64,000 bases of DNA from Calendula officinalis (lineage: Eukaryota > Streptophyta > Magnoliopsida > Asterales > Asteraceae): positions 3,678,001-3,742,000 of the forward strand of contig OY970832.1 of the NCBI GenBank assembly GCA_963853835.1. The letters are read 5' to 3'. A model generated the notes under the pieces. That model saw nothing but the letters and a program-made list of their open reading frames with translations, ran no database searches and was not told the DNA's origin. The position numbers and the translations under genes are program-made. Shown in pieces: positions 42,912-55,252 of the stretch. How positions within the stretch are numbered: position 1 is the stretch's first letter; the number at the start of each line of letters is the position of its first letter.

Positions 42912-43252
42912 ATTGCTCTGATACCAATTGTTGGAAAAGCTAACGAAAAGCTAATGAAAACGAAAGAAAAAAACACGTTAATGAAAACATCTGCTTCCAT
43001 TATTTTCACTCTAGAAATATACACTTTAAAATGAAACTTTCTTCTTCTTTGTAAACTCTACTGGACTTCTAAATATATAACCAAAATATTAACTTACTCC
43101 TAAAGAAAAGCAATACGTGGGTTATGCACTCCAAAATATTCGCTCAACTTTGACTAGCTCAAACTCCAATATTTACTCCACTACTTCCTGATTATTAGCT
43201 ACTAAACTCATGACCCATAATCAATTAATTGACCCATCAAGATTACCCAACA
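42912..43252 (-). mobile_element. Copia LTR remnant with primer site
   Basis: GCTCTGATACCA (the initiator-Met primer site on the minus strand) at 42915-42926 is followed by TGTTGGAAAAG and a 324-bp LTR-like segment ending CCCAACA at 43252. No coding region remains. Absent from copy A. Confidence 0.7.
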
Positions 43253-43769
43253 AGCTCGACCTGTTACTTTTTTTTTTTTTTTTTGCTGTTAAAAAAAAGG
43301 TACTTTATAAGAGAAAGTTCATACTTGTTAAAAAAATAGAAATTAAAAAGGTAAACTTCATCAAGCCACCACAGGAGAAATTAAGTGAAGACCGCCCCAC
43401 CAATGCAAACCATAAACAGAAACCATGTCCAAGAAACGAGGCCCATAATCATAACCCATTTAGAGCCCAGCACGAAGAGCTGAAACCCAAGAAATAATGA
43501 TCATAAGCTTCTATAAAGCAGAAGACAATAAACTAGAGACCACAACAACCAATAAATGAGTACTCCAAACAAACAGACCATCCAAACCAAAATCCAGAGC
43601 AAATCAGTTTAAATTAAAGGTGATTTCTTCTGGACAATTTTTCCAATCATCCCACTTGAGAGATTTAATAACGGTTCAAATGGTTCGATTAACAATCCAG
43701 TTAAAAGAATGTTGTTATATATCGGATGCATATTCTTGCAACTATTGTTAAGGATTAACGTAATTATAT

Positions 43770-45016
43770 AATTAAAAAAAGGGACAGCGACGCAACTTGT
43801 TGCTCGTTTGTCTTCCTTCTCTATGTAAAAAATGATATTGAAACTATATTAATAAGAAAATTTATAATTATGATGCATAAAGATAACGTATATCTTTTTC
43901 CTGTACTGTGACAAAACAAACAATATTGAATTATTGTTTTAAGCAAAAATCAAAACAAACAAAGAACATCACTATCAAAATACATTTGATCATACGACAT
44001 TCACGGTTCTTTAAGCTTCATTTGAGGTTTTTTCATGTTCCCAAATGGTCCTAGTGATATACCCGAGTTATTGAAGTTAGTGTACAACACTACGTGTCAA
44101 GCATACGAATTTGCATCGTAATCGATTTGTACATGTAATGTCCTAACAAATATGTGTACTCAAGACTTGAAAAGCACCAATCGAATGTTATGTTTTGTAC
44201 AACTATTGTACATTTGACTCCACAAGTATACAAGACATTCAAAATAATTAAAATTCTGGAAAAAAAAAATTCATAAAAAAATTAAAGTATTGCAACGATC
44301 CTGACGTGCAAAAAAATGTGTAGCAAAATAATAATCGACATGTTATCTAATTTGCTCATTCTGCCAACCCATTGGGATAATATATTGCTAATCTTTTTGT
44401 ACATTACATGAAGAGTCACTATAGTGACACATCAATTCTCAATGGTTAATAATGATATACGAACATAATATAAAACTGTACAGAATCACTGCATATCCAA
44501 TAAAACAAACACAACTTGCACAATTTCATCCTTTTTAATACAACATTATGATATGAAGTGCATGGACATAATTAAAAAACAATTTAAATGTCACTTTTCA
44601 GATATTATTTAATAAATAAATAATGTGTTTGAAGACAAAAAAGCCACCTTCCACATTTTTCTAGGAGTTTCAAAAAATTACCTCAAACTGTCCTGTTTGG
44701 TGCGTGGGAATCTCTATCCCTCTAGCCTCTTGCTAACATCCAAAAAATTGGCACTCGGGAATATTAAAACTCCCAATTTGCCCCTTAACTTGTTGACAAT
44801 AGAAACAAACATCATGTGTAGTTTGGTAATTTGCGTTATTGAAGATAATATCTTCATGAGCTTTGTCCCCCGTAGACCAAATTAGAAATATACTTCTAAT
44901 TCATGTCAAGAATTATGTTTGAAATGCATAAATTGTTAAATTTCAAATTAAACCGGCAAGTAATGACTATTATTAAACTTGTAATGGGAAATGATCCGTG
45001 TTGTTAGCAACACGAA
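43770..45016. other. Duplicated noncoding block, copy B
   Basis: Partner of 38597-39520 plus a stretch (about 44305-44490) missing from copy A. No gene recognised. Confidence 0.5.
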
Positions 45017-45287
45017 TCTTAAGACCGGTGAAGGAACCGACTATATTCTTGTACGTTAGATTTGTACTGCTAGTTGAATGAATCATTTCGACAACTTTTA
45101 CTTCTATTTATTTTTTTTAATTTGATAGTTTCTTTTTTTTCCCTCCTTTATTAGATACTCATTCTATCTCCTCTCATGGTCCCAATTTGACCACAAATTT
45201 TCTACATTTCCTTTCCTCTTATCATTCATCTATTCTAATATATATGACCACCAATTCATGTGTTCTTCAAACAAAACTATCCCAACA

Positions 45288-46044
45288 ATGGCTTCCCCAT
45301 CAAAACCAAATTTGCTCTTCTTCCTAATTTGGGCAACAATTGTCTTCCAAGGTCAACTTTCAACTCATACTTTCTACTTTTGTATATTATTACTATTTAC
45401 AATCTATATCTATCTTATCCTCAAGTCTCTAACATAAATTTGGCTTCAAAAAATCGCCACTTTCGTCCAGGAATGCAACGTTCTTGTGCACGTTAATCTT
45501 AAGCATACAAAAGTTTACTATATATGCTTAGTTGAGTGCATAATGCACCAATATTGTTGCATTTATAACCTACTATATGTATGTACATGTACTTAAAGCA
45601 TTCAAATGCATGTAAATGTACCATTTCAGGGGTTGCAGGATCCAGAACACTTGCCCAACTTCCTCGTCGCTACTCTGCAACTAACAAAGAGTTATACTTA
45701 AAGGTGAACAGAGTACATATATATTGCACGTAGAATCGGATTTTTTCTTTCAGAGCTGGAATTGACAAAATCCAAGACATTGTTTTGGATTTGACAATTC
45801 CAGCTCGTGAAATTGTAACTTTTTCTAAGATTTCTATCACTAATTTTTTAACGGTTTTGGATTAACTTAGCATTCAAGCAATGTAATGATGAGAAGAAGA
45901 TCAATGATTGGGTCGGTTATGCCAACTTGTACCTACAACGAATGCAGAGGGTGTAGGTCGAGGTGTAGAGCCGAGCAAGTTCCAGTTGAAGGAAACGACC
46001 CGATAAATAGCGCCTATCATTATAGATGTGTTTGTCATAGGTAA
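45288..46044 (+). CDS. EPFL9: EPFL9/STOMAGEN-like stomatal peptide precursor, three exons
   Basis: Exons: 45288-45351, 45630-45703 and 45871-46044, giving about 103 residues; the phases fit exactly and the length is close to Arabidopsis STOMAGEN. Exon 1 encodes the signal peptide (NLLFFLIWATIVFQ). Exon 2 encodes the propeptide. Exon 3 encodes the mature peptide, with six cysteines in the pattern TCTYNECRGC...CRAEQVPVEGNDP...YRCVCHR, the hallmark of EPFL9. EPFL9 is made in mesophyll, secreted, and promotes stomatal formation by competing with EPF1/EPF2 for ERECTA/TMM receptors. The first donor is a weak GTCAAC. Intron 2 contains a near-perfect hairpin (45753-45806). Confidence 0.93.
45753..45806. 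repeat. Hairpin in EPFL9 intron 2
   Basis: Arms of about 22 nt (starting GAGCTGGAATTG and ending CAATTCCAGCTC) pair with one small indel around a loop of about 9 nt. It could be a tiny foldback transposon or a small-RNA precursor. Confidence 0.8.
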
Positions 46045-47903
46045 AATTTTCAAATTTTAAAATGAAAATTTGAACTATATAGTATGAGACAATTGAATGT
46101 GAAGTTTGTGCTATTCTTTACAATAGTTTTGTGAATTTTGTTGGGATTTGAGACTTTGAGTGATGTATTAATTCTGAACCCTATGAGATTTTGGGGTTTT
46201 GTGTTATCTTTCAGTTCTTGGAAAGAGGTGATATTGATTCTTTGTTTTCATGGTCATGTGTTTCAATTTGCAGAGATTTAACAGTTTTCAGAAACAGTTA
46301 TGAGTTCTTTCTGGGTAGAATGTACAATTCATGATGCGTAATGTATATGTCAATAGTCAAGTACTTAATCATTCTAGTTTTGAGGAAAGAATCTATTTTC
46401 TTGAAGTATATGTATTATTGTACATTCAAATTATGTAGCAAGGTGCTAGAAACAAGTCAAACAACCAAATGTTGTGGAGCTCTTTCGGGAAGCAGTCTCT
46501 CTACTAACAGGCAGAGATATATATAAGTGTCTAAATCCAACTCCCCATACCTGCCTTTGACGGGATCGGGTATTATTGTTATTGCATTAAGAACTTGATT
46601 TTATGTAAAATCTAGGAATTGGGAAGATAAAGAATTAGACACTGCAAATTTGCACATGGAAAGTGGTCCCAAAGAGTCACATGAGGCATAAACGTCTTTG
46701 AAATCATCCATTTTGCATATATATTCTTACATATATAGTTTGTTTACGAAGAACGAAAATGAAGGCGTTTATTGTATCTACGCGATAAATAGAAGGGACC
46801 CATAAATGTGGGCAAGTGGAAGAACCAAATCTTGCCAAATTTATAATTCCTAACGCAAAAAGATGCAAAAAGAACCATAGACTTAATAAATAAGACGTAA
46901 CATTTTATAGCAAATGCACTAACAACGACACCAATTCACAATCATAGTAAAGTTTTCAAGATAAAAGTCAATAGAGGTAAATTTCGCTATGATTTTTATT
47001 TGTTTATTTATGCTTTTGATAATTTAGAAGGAATTCAAATTAGAAATCACTAATAATTATTTAGGGAAGGAAGAAAATGGCAACGTAATCTTGTTGGATC
47101 TAACAAACTGACTACTTAAAGCTGAATATGTACCTTCTGTCAATGAGAGAAGAATAAAGCAATAGAAGAAAGATGACACTTTTGAATTCTATTACAGATA
47201 TGGTTGTTAGTCAATTTATGGTTAGGGTTTTATTATATCTTAAAGACCGCACATTGTTCAACCAATTAACTACACGGATCGATCGTTTACGCTTTAAAAT
47301 TGTAGTGTTGTATAAAAATACATTTTTAATAGAATTTTAAAAAGTAAAAGGGGGAAAAGGGACACATAAATGGTACAAAAGATACCTTGCAAAAGGGACC
47401 ACCTAGGATGGAGGCATGTAATGAAGCATGCCTGAATGGATATCATGCTAAATCTCAATAATAGGAACCCAATTGTACGGATGCTGATTATCAGTTTCTG
47501 AATTTTATATACAGGTCAGTATTGGTCGTATATATCACGAGCTCGATCACACTTGGGAGCTCATTATAATGAGAATACAATTATTATTATTTTTTTAAAA
47601 AAAAGGAGATTAGGCCTTAATTAAGCAATCCCAAACACCAATTAGTTTGAGTAATGCAGTATACTCGTAAGTCGTAATTAAGAACAATTTTGCATTCTAT
47701 AACAAAGTTGCAGTTCTGATAACTAAAAAAAAAAAATTGATTCAAAAGGTATACAGAACAGGAGCAGAATACCATATCATGTGATTTACACCACCGCTGC
47801 CTCCGGTGGCATTTGTGGTGGTTGCCTGAGCTATTAATTCACGGTGGTGCTATTAAATTGTTAAAAATAAAATATAATAAAAAAATGCAATAAAAGTAAC
47901 TAT
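46045..47903. other. Intergenic region between EPFL9 and the tRNA
   Basis: 3' flank of EPFL9, then AT-rich DNA. A stretch at about 46530-46590 (CCCCATACCTGCC, GACGGGATCGGG, then ATT/GTT repeats) resembles the 3' tail of plant RTE-type LINEs or related SINEs. No gene seen. Confidence 0.4.
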
Positions 47904-47976
47904 AGTCCCGGCGGGGCTCGAACCCGCGACCTTCGGCTCATAAGACCAACGCTCTAACCAACTGAGCTACGGGACT
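47904..47976 (-). tRNA. tRNA-Ile (anticodon UAU by position)
   Basis: 73 nt with a full cloverleaf on the minus strand. The acceptor AGTCCCG pairs with CGGGACT, and the D arm is GCTC...GAGC. The anticodon stem TTGGT/GCCGA holds the loop CTTATGA, which puts UAU at positions 34-36. The T arm is CGGGTTCGAGCCCCG-like. No intron. A T run follows on the sense side. The anticodon should be confirmed with a covariance model. Confidence 0.88.
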
Positions 47977-48077
47977 AATTGATTTTCTAATTTAATATTA
48001 GTGTTTAAGAGCCAAAATGTTTAGTCAATTGTGGGTTACACAGTCGATATATAGATGATGTTTAACAAATCAAGATA

Positions 48078-48428
48078 ATGAAATACATTTCAAGTCAAAT
48101 TTATAGGTATCAATTTAGATTAATCATTATTATCAAGATAAATCCAATTATACAAAACAATATAAAATATAGTTTTGCATTTTCAACTTTTAACCAACCT
48201 GTTCAATCCACCCATTTTTTAACGTCTTGGTGGATACAAACACTTATATGTGCAGGAAGAACAAACGATGGAGGCTCAAGCATAAGACATTTGATAGAAA
48301 CCGATTCGAGATGGTTAGTTTCCCAAAGAAAAAATTATAGAAGAATATATAGGATGGTTGAACCAGGAATTAACAAAATATTTTCATTGATAATTGATTG
48401 GAATTACAATTCATCATCCACAATTTGA
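48078..48428 (+). other. Unassigned open frame
   Basis: A 116-codon frame. Its latter half (from GGSSIRHLIETD) has a protein-like composition and follows an acceptor-like TGTGCAG. No family recognised; may be a gene remnant or chance. Confidence 0.2.
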
Positions 48429-48925
48429 TGTGTTTAGATTGATACACATACATAGATAACGCTTCTATTATTTCGATTCAGACATTGTTTGGTTTTCAAT
48501 AAACTTTGGTTATTTGCTTTTTGTTTATGTTCGGATCAGGTATCACTTTGTGTCTATTTTACTCATATTTTTGGGCCTGGTCCATTTTGTCATGACAAAG
48601 TGACATAAAACCAAAATTCAGTCTGTTAATTGCAAAAATTGGGGTTGGCCCTATATTTTGATCTATTCTCTTGAGTGTAGATTTAGAAGGTAGAATTGTA
48701 TACTTTTGATTTAAAGCCTTGAACATGTAGAATATTATTACGAACATTGCTAAAATCAATTATATTATGTAAAAAAGTATATGAATAGAAAACTGATAAA
48801 AGAAGGAAGAGACTATTATATAATATATTAATTAATAACCATCAAATTTCATTATCTTTCAAAGGGATACTAGTAATACATAGGCAAAATCTCCCAATTA
48901 AAAATAGATCGAGCTTAAACTTGTT

Positions 48926-50827
48926 TTATTTGGATGTGGTGTTTACATTTTCATTTCCATCTTCATTTTCAATCACGTTCTTATCGGTGTTGGGGATTGC
49001 AGGATACTTGATGGCGTTAAGACGGATCTTACGAAGGGCAGCTTGACCCAAATCAATGTCACACATATCAGACAGCCGCACAAGATACAATAAGACATCA
49101 GATAGCTCTTCTCCTAAGTGCAACTTTTCTTCTTCTTTCCAATCAGGCACTCCCTTTGCCACTTCTCCCTTCCATTGAAATATTTCAGACAATTCTCCCA
49201 CTTCTCCTACCTATTATAATTCACAAACAAACAAATAAATAAAGTTTAACCTAATTCACTAATAGAAACATAAAATTCCATATTTCTTCTATAATTTTGC
49301 TCATCGGATAGATTGAAAGGTCGGTTTTTAAACAATTTAAAAGTGTAAGCTTAAATTATAGCAAATGAGAGTGAAAATTTTCATTTTTGACAACTTTAAA
49401 GGCTCAAATTCAAAAAATAAAATAAAAAATAGGGATTTTCTAACCTGTGTCTCAGGGGCACATCATAATAAAGGCTAAATACATTTTATGCCCTTTCATT
49501 TAATGCATCAACAAACACCATTTTCAATTATGGTATAAGTAATCATAACACAATAACATTAATAACTCATCAATATCATGTTACTATATTTAAGGAAATT
49601 TTGATTTATTAAACCTCCATTAACATATGCCCACAGAGCACATATTACCCATTTTTTTCAGTGAAAACACTTCTTGAACTCTACGTTTTCAATTATATGA
49701 TACAAGTTTCATATTTTAATCAATTTCCAAAGGTAACGCATTACGCCCAATCTAATTATTAGGGACCGTTTGTTTTAATGTAATCATCAGTATTCCTTCG
49801 TAACTGGAAATTCAATTTCATTACGCAGTGATGTTTGGATGGATTTTTTATTTTGTAATTCAATTATTACGTAATCTGAAATACGTTATTAGTTGTAATT
49901 GAAATACTTCCCGACACCCTATGAATTCAATTACGCTTCATTAATGAACTAACAAATTTGAATATTTTGTATGTTTCAGTATTTAAAATCGTTCAAAAAA
50001 AATTTAAAAAAATTAAAAAATATTAATTTTTTTTTAAAATTTAAAAAATAAATAAAAAATAAAAAATTAAACATTTAAAAAAAATAACAAATAATAAAAT
50101 TTAAAAATTTTAAAAAAACTAAAAAAATTAAAATAAAATGCATAAGTATGGATTTTGTAATCAAACGTATAACGGAATTCAATTACGAAGTAATTACAGA
50201 ATTCAATTCCTTCATAATTAAATTTCATTACGTAAATTACAGTATGTCAAACGACCCCGCTTTCCTTTGATCATGTAACCGATGGAAGAAGCAAATTCCC
50301 CTTCATTACAACTTACAAGGGCAATATTCATTGTAAAGTTTTGTACAATTACTATTTTATATTGTTTTTCGTATTTAGATATAGATTTTCGTAATTCTGC
50401 CATAATTGTCAGAAAACTAACAAACAGTAGATATTCTAGCAATATTTCTTATGTTATCTTTTATCTTCACATGTCCATAAATCATAATAAAAACACACAC
50501 CGTTTTTAAAGACTACACACTACACAGAACAAATAAACATATCCACCGTAGTAATCAAAATCCAAAACTTATTAGCCAGAAGACCAAATATATAATCAAT
50601 TATTTTAAAAAAGAAAAAAAGAACATAATTTTCGGAATTCCACACATTTAAACAAAAAACAACGAAAATAAATATGGAGGTAGAATTGATCGAATTGAAG
50701 TGAAAATTACCAGAGCTACGAGTAGATTTCTGGGGCTGTGATATTGCTCCCAGTTTCGTTCTCGAGCAAAATCTTCCATTTTTTGCTTCAATTGTTTTAG
50801 CGTCACAGTACCTTCTCCTTCCGTCAT
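48926..50827 (-). CDS. dCTP pyrophosphatase 1-like (MazG fold), two exons
   Basis: Exon 1 is 50827-50711 (39 codons, from ATG at 50827) and exon 2 is 49210-48926 (TAA/TAG border, then 94 residues), both phase 0, 133 residues in total. The protein has FARERNWEQYHSPRNLL, GEVGELSEIFQWKGE and EELSDVLLYLVRLSD, the conserved substrate and Mg-binding helices (EExxE and ExxD type) of all-alpha NTP pyrophosphatases. Family members hydrolyse dCTP and modified dCTP to the monophosphate, cleaning the nucleotide pool. An upstream in-frame GTG is not needed. The 1.5-kb intron carries a MITE (49761-50258). Confidence 0.9.
49761..50258. mobile_element. MITE in dCTP pyrophosphatase intron
   Basis: Ends AGGGACCGTTTG and CAAACGACCCC, with an internal ATTCAATTACG inverted pair and an A/T core. 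Same family as 36006-36451. Confidence 0.75.
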
Positions 50828-51890
50828 CTTTAAAGTTTCAGTCACAAATTTTAGGAGTTGCAGAAACAGAAGGAAATCGGGAATATATATAGCCAGCTAC
50901 AACTGAAACCCCACTTTTAATGTACAAATACACATATAGATATACATCAAGAGAAATGATATTTGGTCCTACCATTTGATATTATTCATAGTTTTACTCA
51001 CTTGATAGGATGACATGTGTAATCCACTAATTTTATCTCTTAATATTATCCCTAGATTTTAACAAATACTTTAATCAAATGAGTAGGACTATGGATGAAA
51101 GATAGAACTAAATACCATTACTCATATATTAATTCCTTTTTAATATACAATAGATTTGCTAACATATATGCATTCGTTTAATGAACATAATAATCTACTA
51201 ATTTTTATAATGATAAATGTTATTATACCTAGTATTTATTTATCTCTACTTTTATGTGTTTAACCACCACACGATAATATGTGTAGTACACTAATGTTGA
51301 TCATATGTTGATACATTTGTTGATCATATGAGTAGACACAAAAGTAGTAACAATATATTATCTCTTGTTTTTGATAGTTATGTTGATCATATGAATAGAC
51401 ACAAAAGTATACATAGTGTATCATCTTTTGTATTTTGACATTTATATCGATAATATGAGTAGATACAAAAATAATCCGTACTTAAATATAATTTCTCTTA
51501 TATTTTTATCCGTTTTGACCTTGCATTAATTTTTCTTATTTATTCATAAAGCAGTTCTTGGCAATTTAAAGGTCAAAAAAATAAGGAATAAGGTATGAAC
51601 ATACATTAAAAAAAATTACATATATATATACAAAATATATTAATATTAATTCCTTTATAATGACAACGAAACGATACAAATAATTAAATATTTATAACTT
51701 CCCTTTTTTTAATGGATGAACATCAAAATATTTAATTCATGCATGTGCAAACATTGTGAATTTACCTTTTTCTTTTATCATTTATCCTTTTTGAGACAAT
51801 GCGTATCAAAATTATTTAAGTTTCAGTTTTTGACTTTTCTGTAAGTTCATTCATTTTTGAAAACTTTTATTTATATTTTGTAGTTAGTTA
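50828..51890. other. Intergenic region with short tandem repeat
   Basis: Promoter side of the pyrophosphatase gene. At about 51320-51475 three imperfect copies of a block like GATCATATGAGTAGACACAA recur about 60 bp apart. No gene seen. Confidence 0.5.
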
Positions 51891-51894
51891 ATTA

Positions 51895-52209
51895 CTTCCT
51901 CCGTTTTAAAATAAGCGATACACTTTAGAGTACGTGATTTTTAAGACAAAATATGATAATAAAGATTAATTATATTAAATTGGATACTTAGTGGAAGATG
52001 AGTCTCACATATATTGATTAAAGTGAATTTAATGATTTTTAAAAGTAAAAGTAAGGGTAAATGTGTTATTCACTATACTAAATGAGGTAGTTAGTGGACG
52101 CATGTGGCCCTACTACCTTTTATCAGATATGGTAAGTTTTCAAAGTGTATCAGTTATTTTAAAACACCCCAAAGTGAAGAGTGTATCACTTATTTTGAAA
52201 CGGAGGAAG
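51895..52209. mobile_element. Stowaway-like MITE 3
   Basis: Long inverted ends CTTCCTCCGTTTTAAAATAA and TTATTTTGAAACGGAGGAAG flanked by TA on both sides. No ORF. Confidence 0.88.
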
Positions 52210-52321
52210 TATAAGAGATTATAACATTTTCTTTGTTAATATATTTCATTATGGTAAAAAGCCACGTGATATAATATAAACCCAATTTAGTTTCATTTTT
52301 AGTTACTAGAAAGCAGGATTA

Positions 52322-52650
52322 GATCACTCCCAATGGTTCCGTGAGTTTGCTCATCTCTAAATTGGCGAGATTAAACCGTTGGCACGGCTAGATCACTTGT
52401 TCCGTCAGTTGGGGTTCCGCCACTTTGGAGACGAGAGAAAGAGATGCGTGAGTTTGGGTAGGTGGGCCCAAAGGGGTATTTTGTGTGTGTGTGTTTTGTA
52501 ATAGTGGGTCCCAAAAAATAAAATGGAAGAGGTATTATTGTTGGCATGGATATGTCAGTTTAATGTCGGTTAGAGAGTGAACTGACGTGGCGCTGATTTG
52601 AAAAAAAACTGACGGTATCAGTGTCCACCACCATTGTGAGCAGTCTTATA
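52322..52650. mobile_element. Possible TIR MITE
   Basis: Partly inverted ends GATCACTCCCAATGGT and ACCATTGTGAGCAGTC with a GC-richer interior. No ORF; assignment tentative. Confidence 0.35.
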
Positions 52651-53635
52651 ACCTAACCCTTAATTAATCCTCATGTATTTATCTCTAAGTTTAACTCGTT
52701 GAAATTGTTTATGACATATCTTTTGTTACGGTAACTGAAGTACTGATTCATTTTTCTAGCTGACTAATTTCAAGATGACTACATATTCTTGTATGTAACC
52801 TAAAGTCGACGTAGATGAATCTAGTGCCCCGTAAATATCAATTTTTATAAAGATCAAATTAAATACGATGTCACCAATATTTTCCTATGACACGTCTATT
52901 TTATATCCATACATATGGCATCTATGTATATAGATGCCCACGTGCTATTTGTTAAGATGTTGGAAACTGGAAAAGGTGATGTGAGTCACGAAGTGTCGAA
53001 GTATACGACGTGTTGGTTATTTAATAGTTTTCTAGGAATGGTTGCGTACTTTTGGGCGTGGTTCGTCAATTGAGTTGGCCCGCATGTCGTCGTAGGGAAT
53101 GGTGCGGTTTATCGCTCGACAGACCGTGACTGCATTCGTTTCCCACTACAACCTACCGGTCATGACTCAATTGTCACAATTCATGTTTTCTTAAAAAAAA
53201 GATTTTATAAGTAAGAAACTAATTAATAATCAATGGTAACTTTTTTAATAAACTTACAACTATGAATCTATGATATGTCGTGTAGCAAACTGAGGACATG
53301 CGTTGTGTGATTCAGCTAATTATATCTGATGCTCTAACAATGAATTGAAACCACATAAAATATTAAATTCATTTCTAAAGGTAACACTAAATATTGTTGC
53401 TATCATATCCAATTTAATAATACACACAAAGTTATCCTATAAATTTATTATGTTACCATAGATATCAAGGATCTCCAAAATGATTTTTAAGATCTTATTA
53501 GATTGAACCTAAATATTTATTTATTTTCTTTATTGAAAAGACTAATCTTAGTGTGCACATGACAGGTTCTAAGATATCTTAGACTCTTAGTACCTAAATA
53601 TCATTCGAACGCAAGTTTGTTTATTTAATTAATTT
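52651..53635. other. Intergenic region, no gene recognised
   Basis: AT-rich DNA; a GC-richer part at about 53040-53170 has no assignable frame. Confidence 0.5.
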
Positions 53636-53639
53636 AATG

Positions 53640-53965
53640 GTATTGGTGTAAGATGTTATACATGATCTATAAGGCATGAGTTTAAGTCCCGTCGTGTATA
53701 AAACCCCCCTCAAATACATAGGGTAGGTAGGACTAGGTGAGAAAGGGTTCCCAGTTGCCAATAAACTTTCCCCGGCCTTCGATTCCCCTTACTAATAAAG
53801 GGTCTTACGGGCGGTACTAACTAAAGAAAAAGAGTCTTCTTTCTAAGAGTAAGCGGGGAGAGCATTTTGCCGGGAAACTTGCAAGTACAGTTTGGGGGTA
53901 GACTGGCGTCGACCCAACCTTATGAGTATTCAGAGAAGTAAATTAAGTGTTGATAAAAAAAAATA
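53640..53965 (+). mobile_element. SINE-like retroposon
   Basis: A tRNA-like head (GGTATTGGTGTAAGATG, then GAGTTTAAGTCCCGTCG like a B box), a unique body of about 250 bp richer in G+C than its surroundings, and an A-rich tail (GATAAAAAAAAATAG). No coding potential. Target duplications are not clear. Confidence 0.5.
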
Positions 53966-54602
53966 GCATATTAAAATCTTATAATTAATTGCATTTATTT
54001 AACTTATTTTTAAAGTTATGTTCTGGTGATCATTTTGGGAAGAAATTAAGGAAAATAAATCTACACTTTACTTTCCTTCCTTCCTTCCTTCCTTTATTTT
54101 GTTTTTTTTTTTTTTTCGTTTTTGGGTACATAATATACATATCATTACATATAATAATTAGTTCATTTATTATTCATGAATAATTTTTTATTTTTTTATT
54201 TTTTAGTGTAGTATTTTTTTAAATATAATATTATGAATATATTAGTTTATATATATATAATTTATTTATATTTTTGTAAACACGTCGTGAAATACGTACA
54301 TATAATCTCATTATTAAATTAAGATATTTTATTTATGTATTAGACAAAATATTAAAATTATCCTAATTTAGCTGTACATGATTGCTTACATCTTACGATA
54401 TTTTATTTATTTATATTTTTATGTGTTGAATATTATATATTTTTGTGATCACAATTAGAAGCAAGCATGTTGTGCTTTAAATATTGGGAACTCCATTTTC
54501 AAGATATAAAAGATTAAAAGAACAATAGAACATGCTACCTGTTCATGCTTTTTATTTGTCTTTGTAACTATAATATGTTGTAAATTTATAAAGCTTTAAG
54601 AC
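53966..54602. other. AT-rich flank before copy 2
   Basis: Contains TTCC and T-run repeats (about 54073-54117). AAGAC at 54598-54602 would be one target duplication of copy 2; its partner lies outside the window. Confidence 0.5.
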
Positions 54603-55220
54603 TGTCAGGATCGATTAACTATAGAAAAGTTAATAAACATTTTAAATCTAATTGAATACAGAAGTTGCAGCGGATCAACACTATATCAATGTAATTAAGA
54701 ACGATGAACTGTAAATAATAAACGAAAGTATTAAGAACACAGTTTCACAAAAAGCTTCAATGTATATTATTGAGTTAACAATACACACGTACGTTTACAA
54801 TTCGTAAGGAACTATTTATAATAGTCCTTGAAGCTAAACTATTTACCCTAGTTATTCTAGGACTTGATTTACATCGAATAATAAAAATATACATTGATTT
54901 ACATTCTATAACTATCTCTACGAAGATCTCGGACTTGATATGTTCCATAAACGCGTATCAGTAGTAAAACTCATCACCAGTAGTAAATATGTAACATCAG
55001 TAGTAAGTCTGGTGATCAGTAGTAAGTCCAGAAACCATCGTCAGTAGTAACTACTAAGATCAGTAGTATCTTCAGTCTTTGCATGATCAGTAGTAACTTA
55101 GTTATAGTATACACCAGTATCAACTTCATCAGTAATAACATGTTCTGCCCCATCAGTACTAATTATTGTCAGTACTAACTGCAGCATCAGTATCAAGTTG
55201 ATCTGTGTTTTGTTCCAACA
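54603..55220 (-). repeat. 3' LTR of copy 2
   Basis: 618 bp, the same length as in copy 1 but with scattered differences. It has seven strict TACTACTGRY copies in sense and a consensus TATAAATA (plus 54813-54820). Confidence 0.95.
54813..54820 (-). promoter_or_regulatory. LTR TATA box, copy 2
   Basis: TATAAATA in sense, at the position of TATAAGTA in copy 1. Confidence 0.65.
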
Positions 55221-55236
55221 ATCTCCCCCTAAACTT
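55221..55236 (-). other. Polypurine tract, copy 2
   Basis: In sense AAGTTTAGGGGGAGAT, directly before the LTR, as in copy 1. Confidence 0.88.
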
Positions 55237-55252
55237 ATTGATTATCTTTTAA

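Larger units (their letters stand above)
39537..45016. repeat. Tandem segmental duplication, copy B
   Basis: Second copy of 34286-39521. It contains the broken DUF26 gene and insertions absent from A: two Stowaway-like MITEs (41164-41414 and 41437-41700), a foldback MITE (41733-42098), a hAT-like MITE (about 42150-42741) and a copia LTR remnant (42929-43252). Confidence 0.85.

Noticed and set aside
47904..47976. tRNA-Met (CAU) reading
   Set aside because: CAT can be read on the plus strand near the loop, but cloverleaf alignment of the minus strand puts UAU at positions 34-36.
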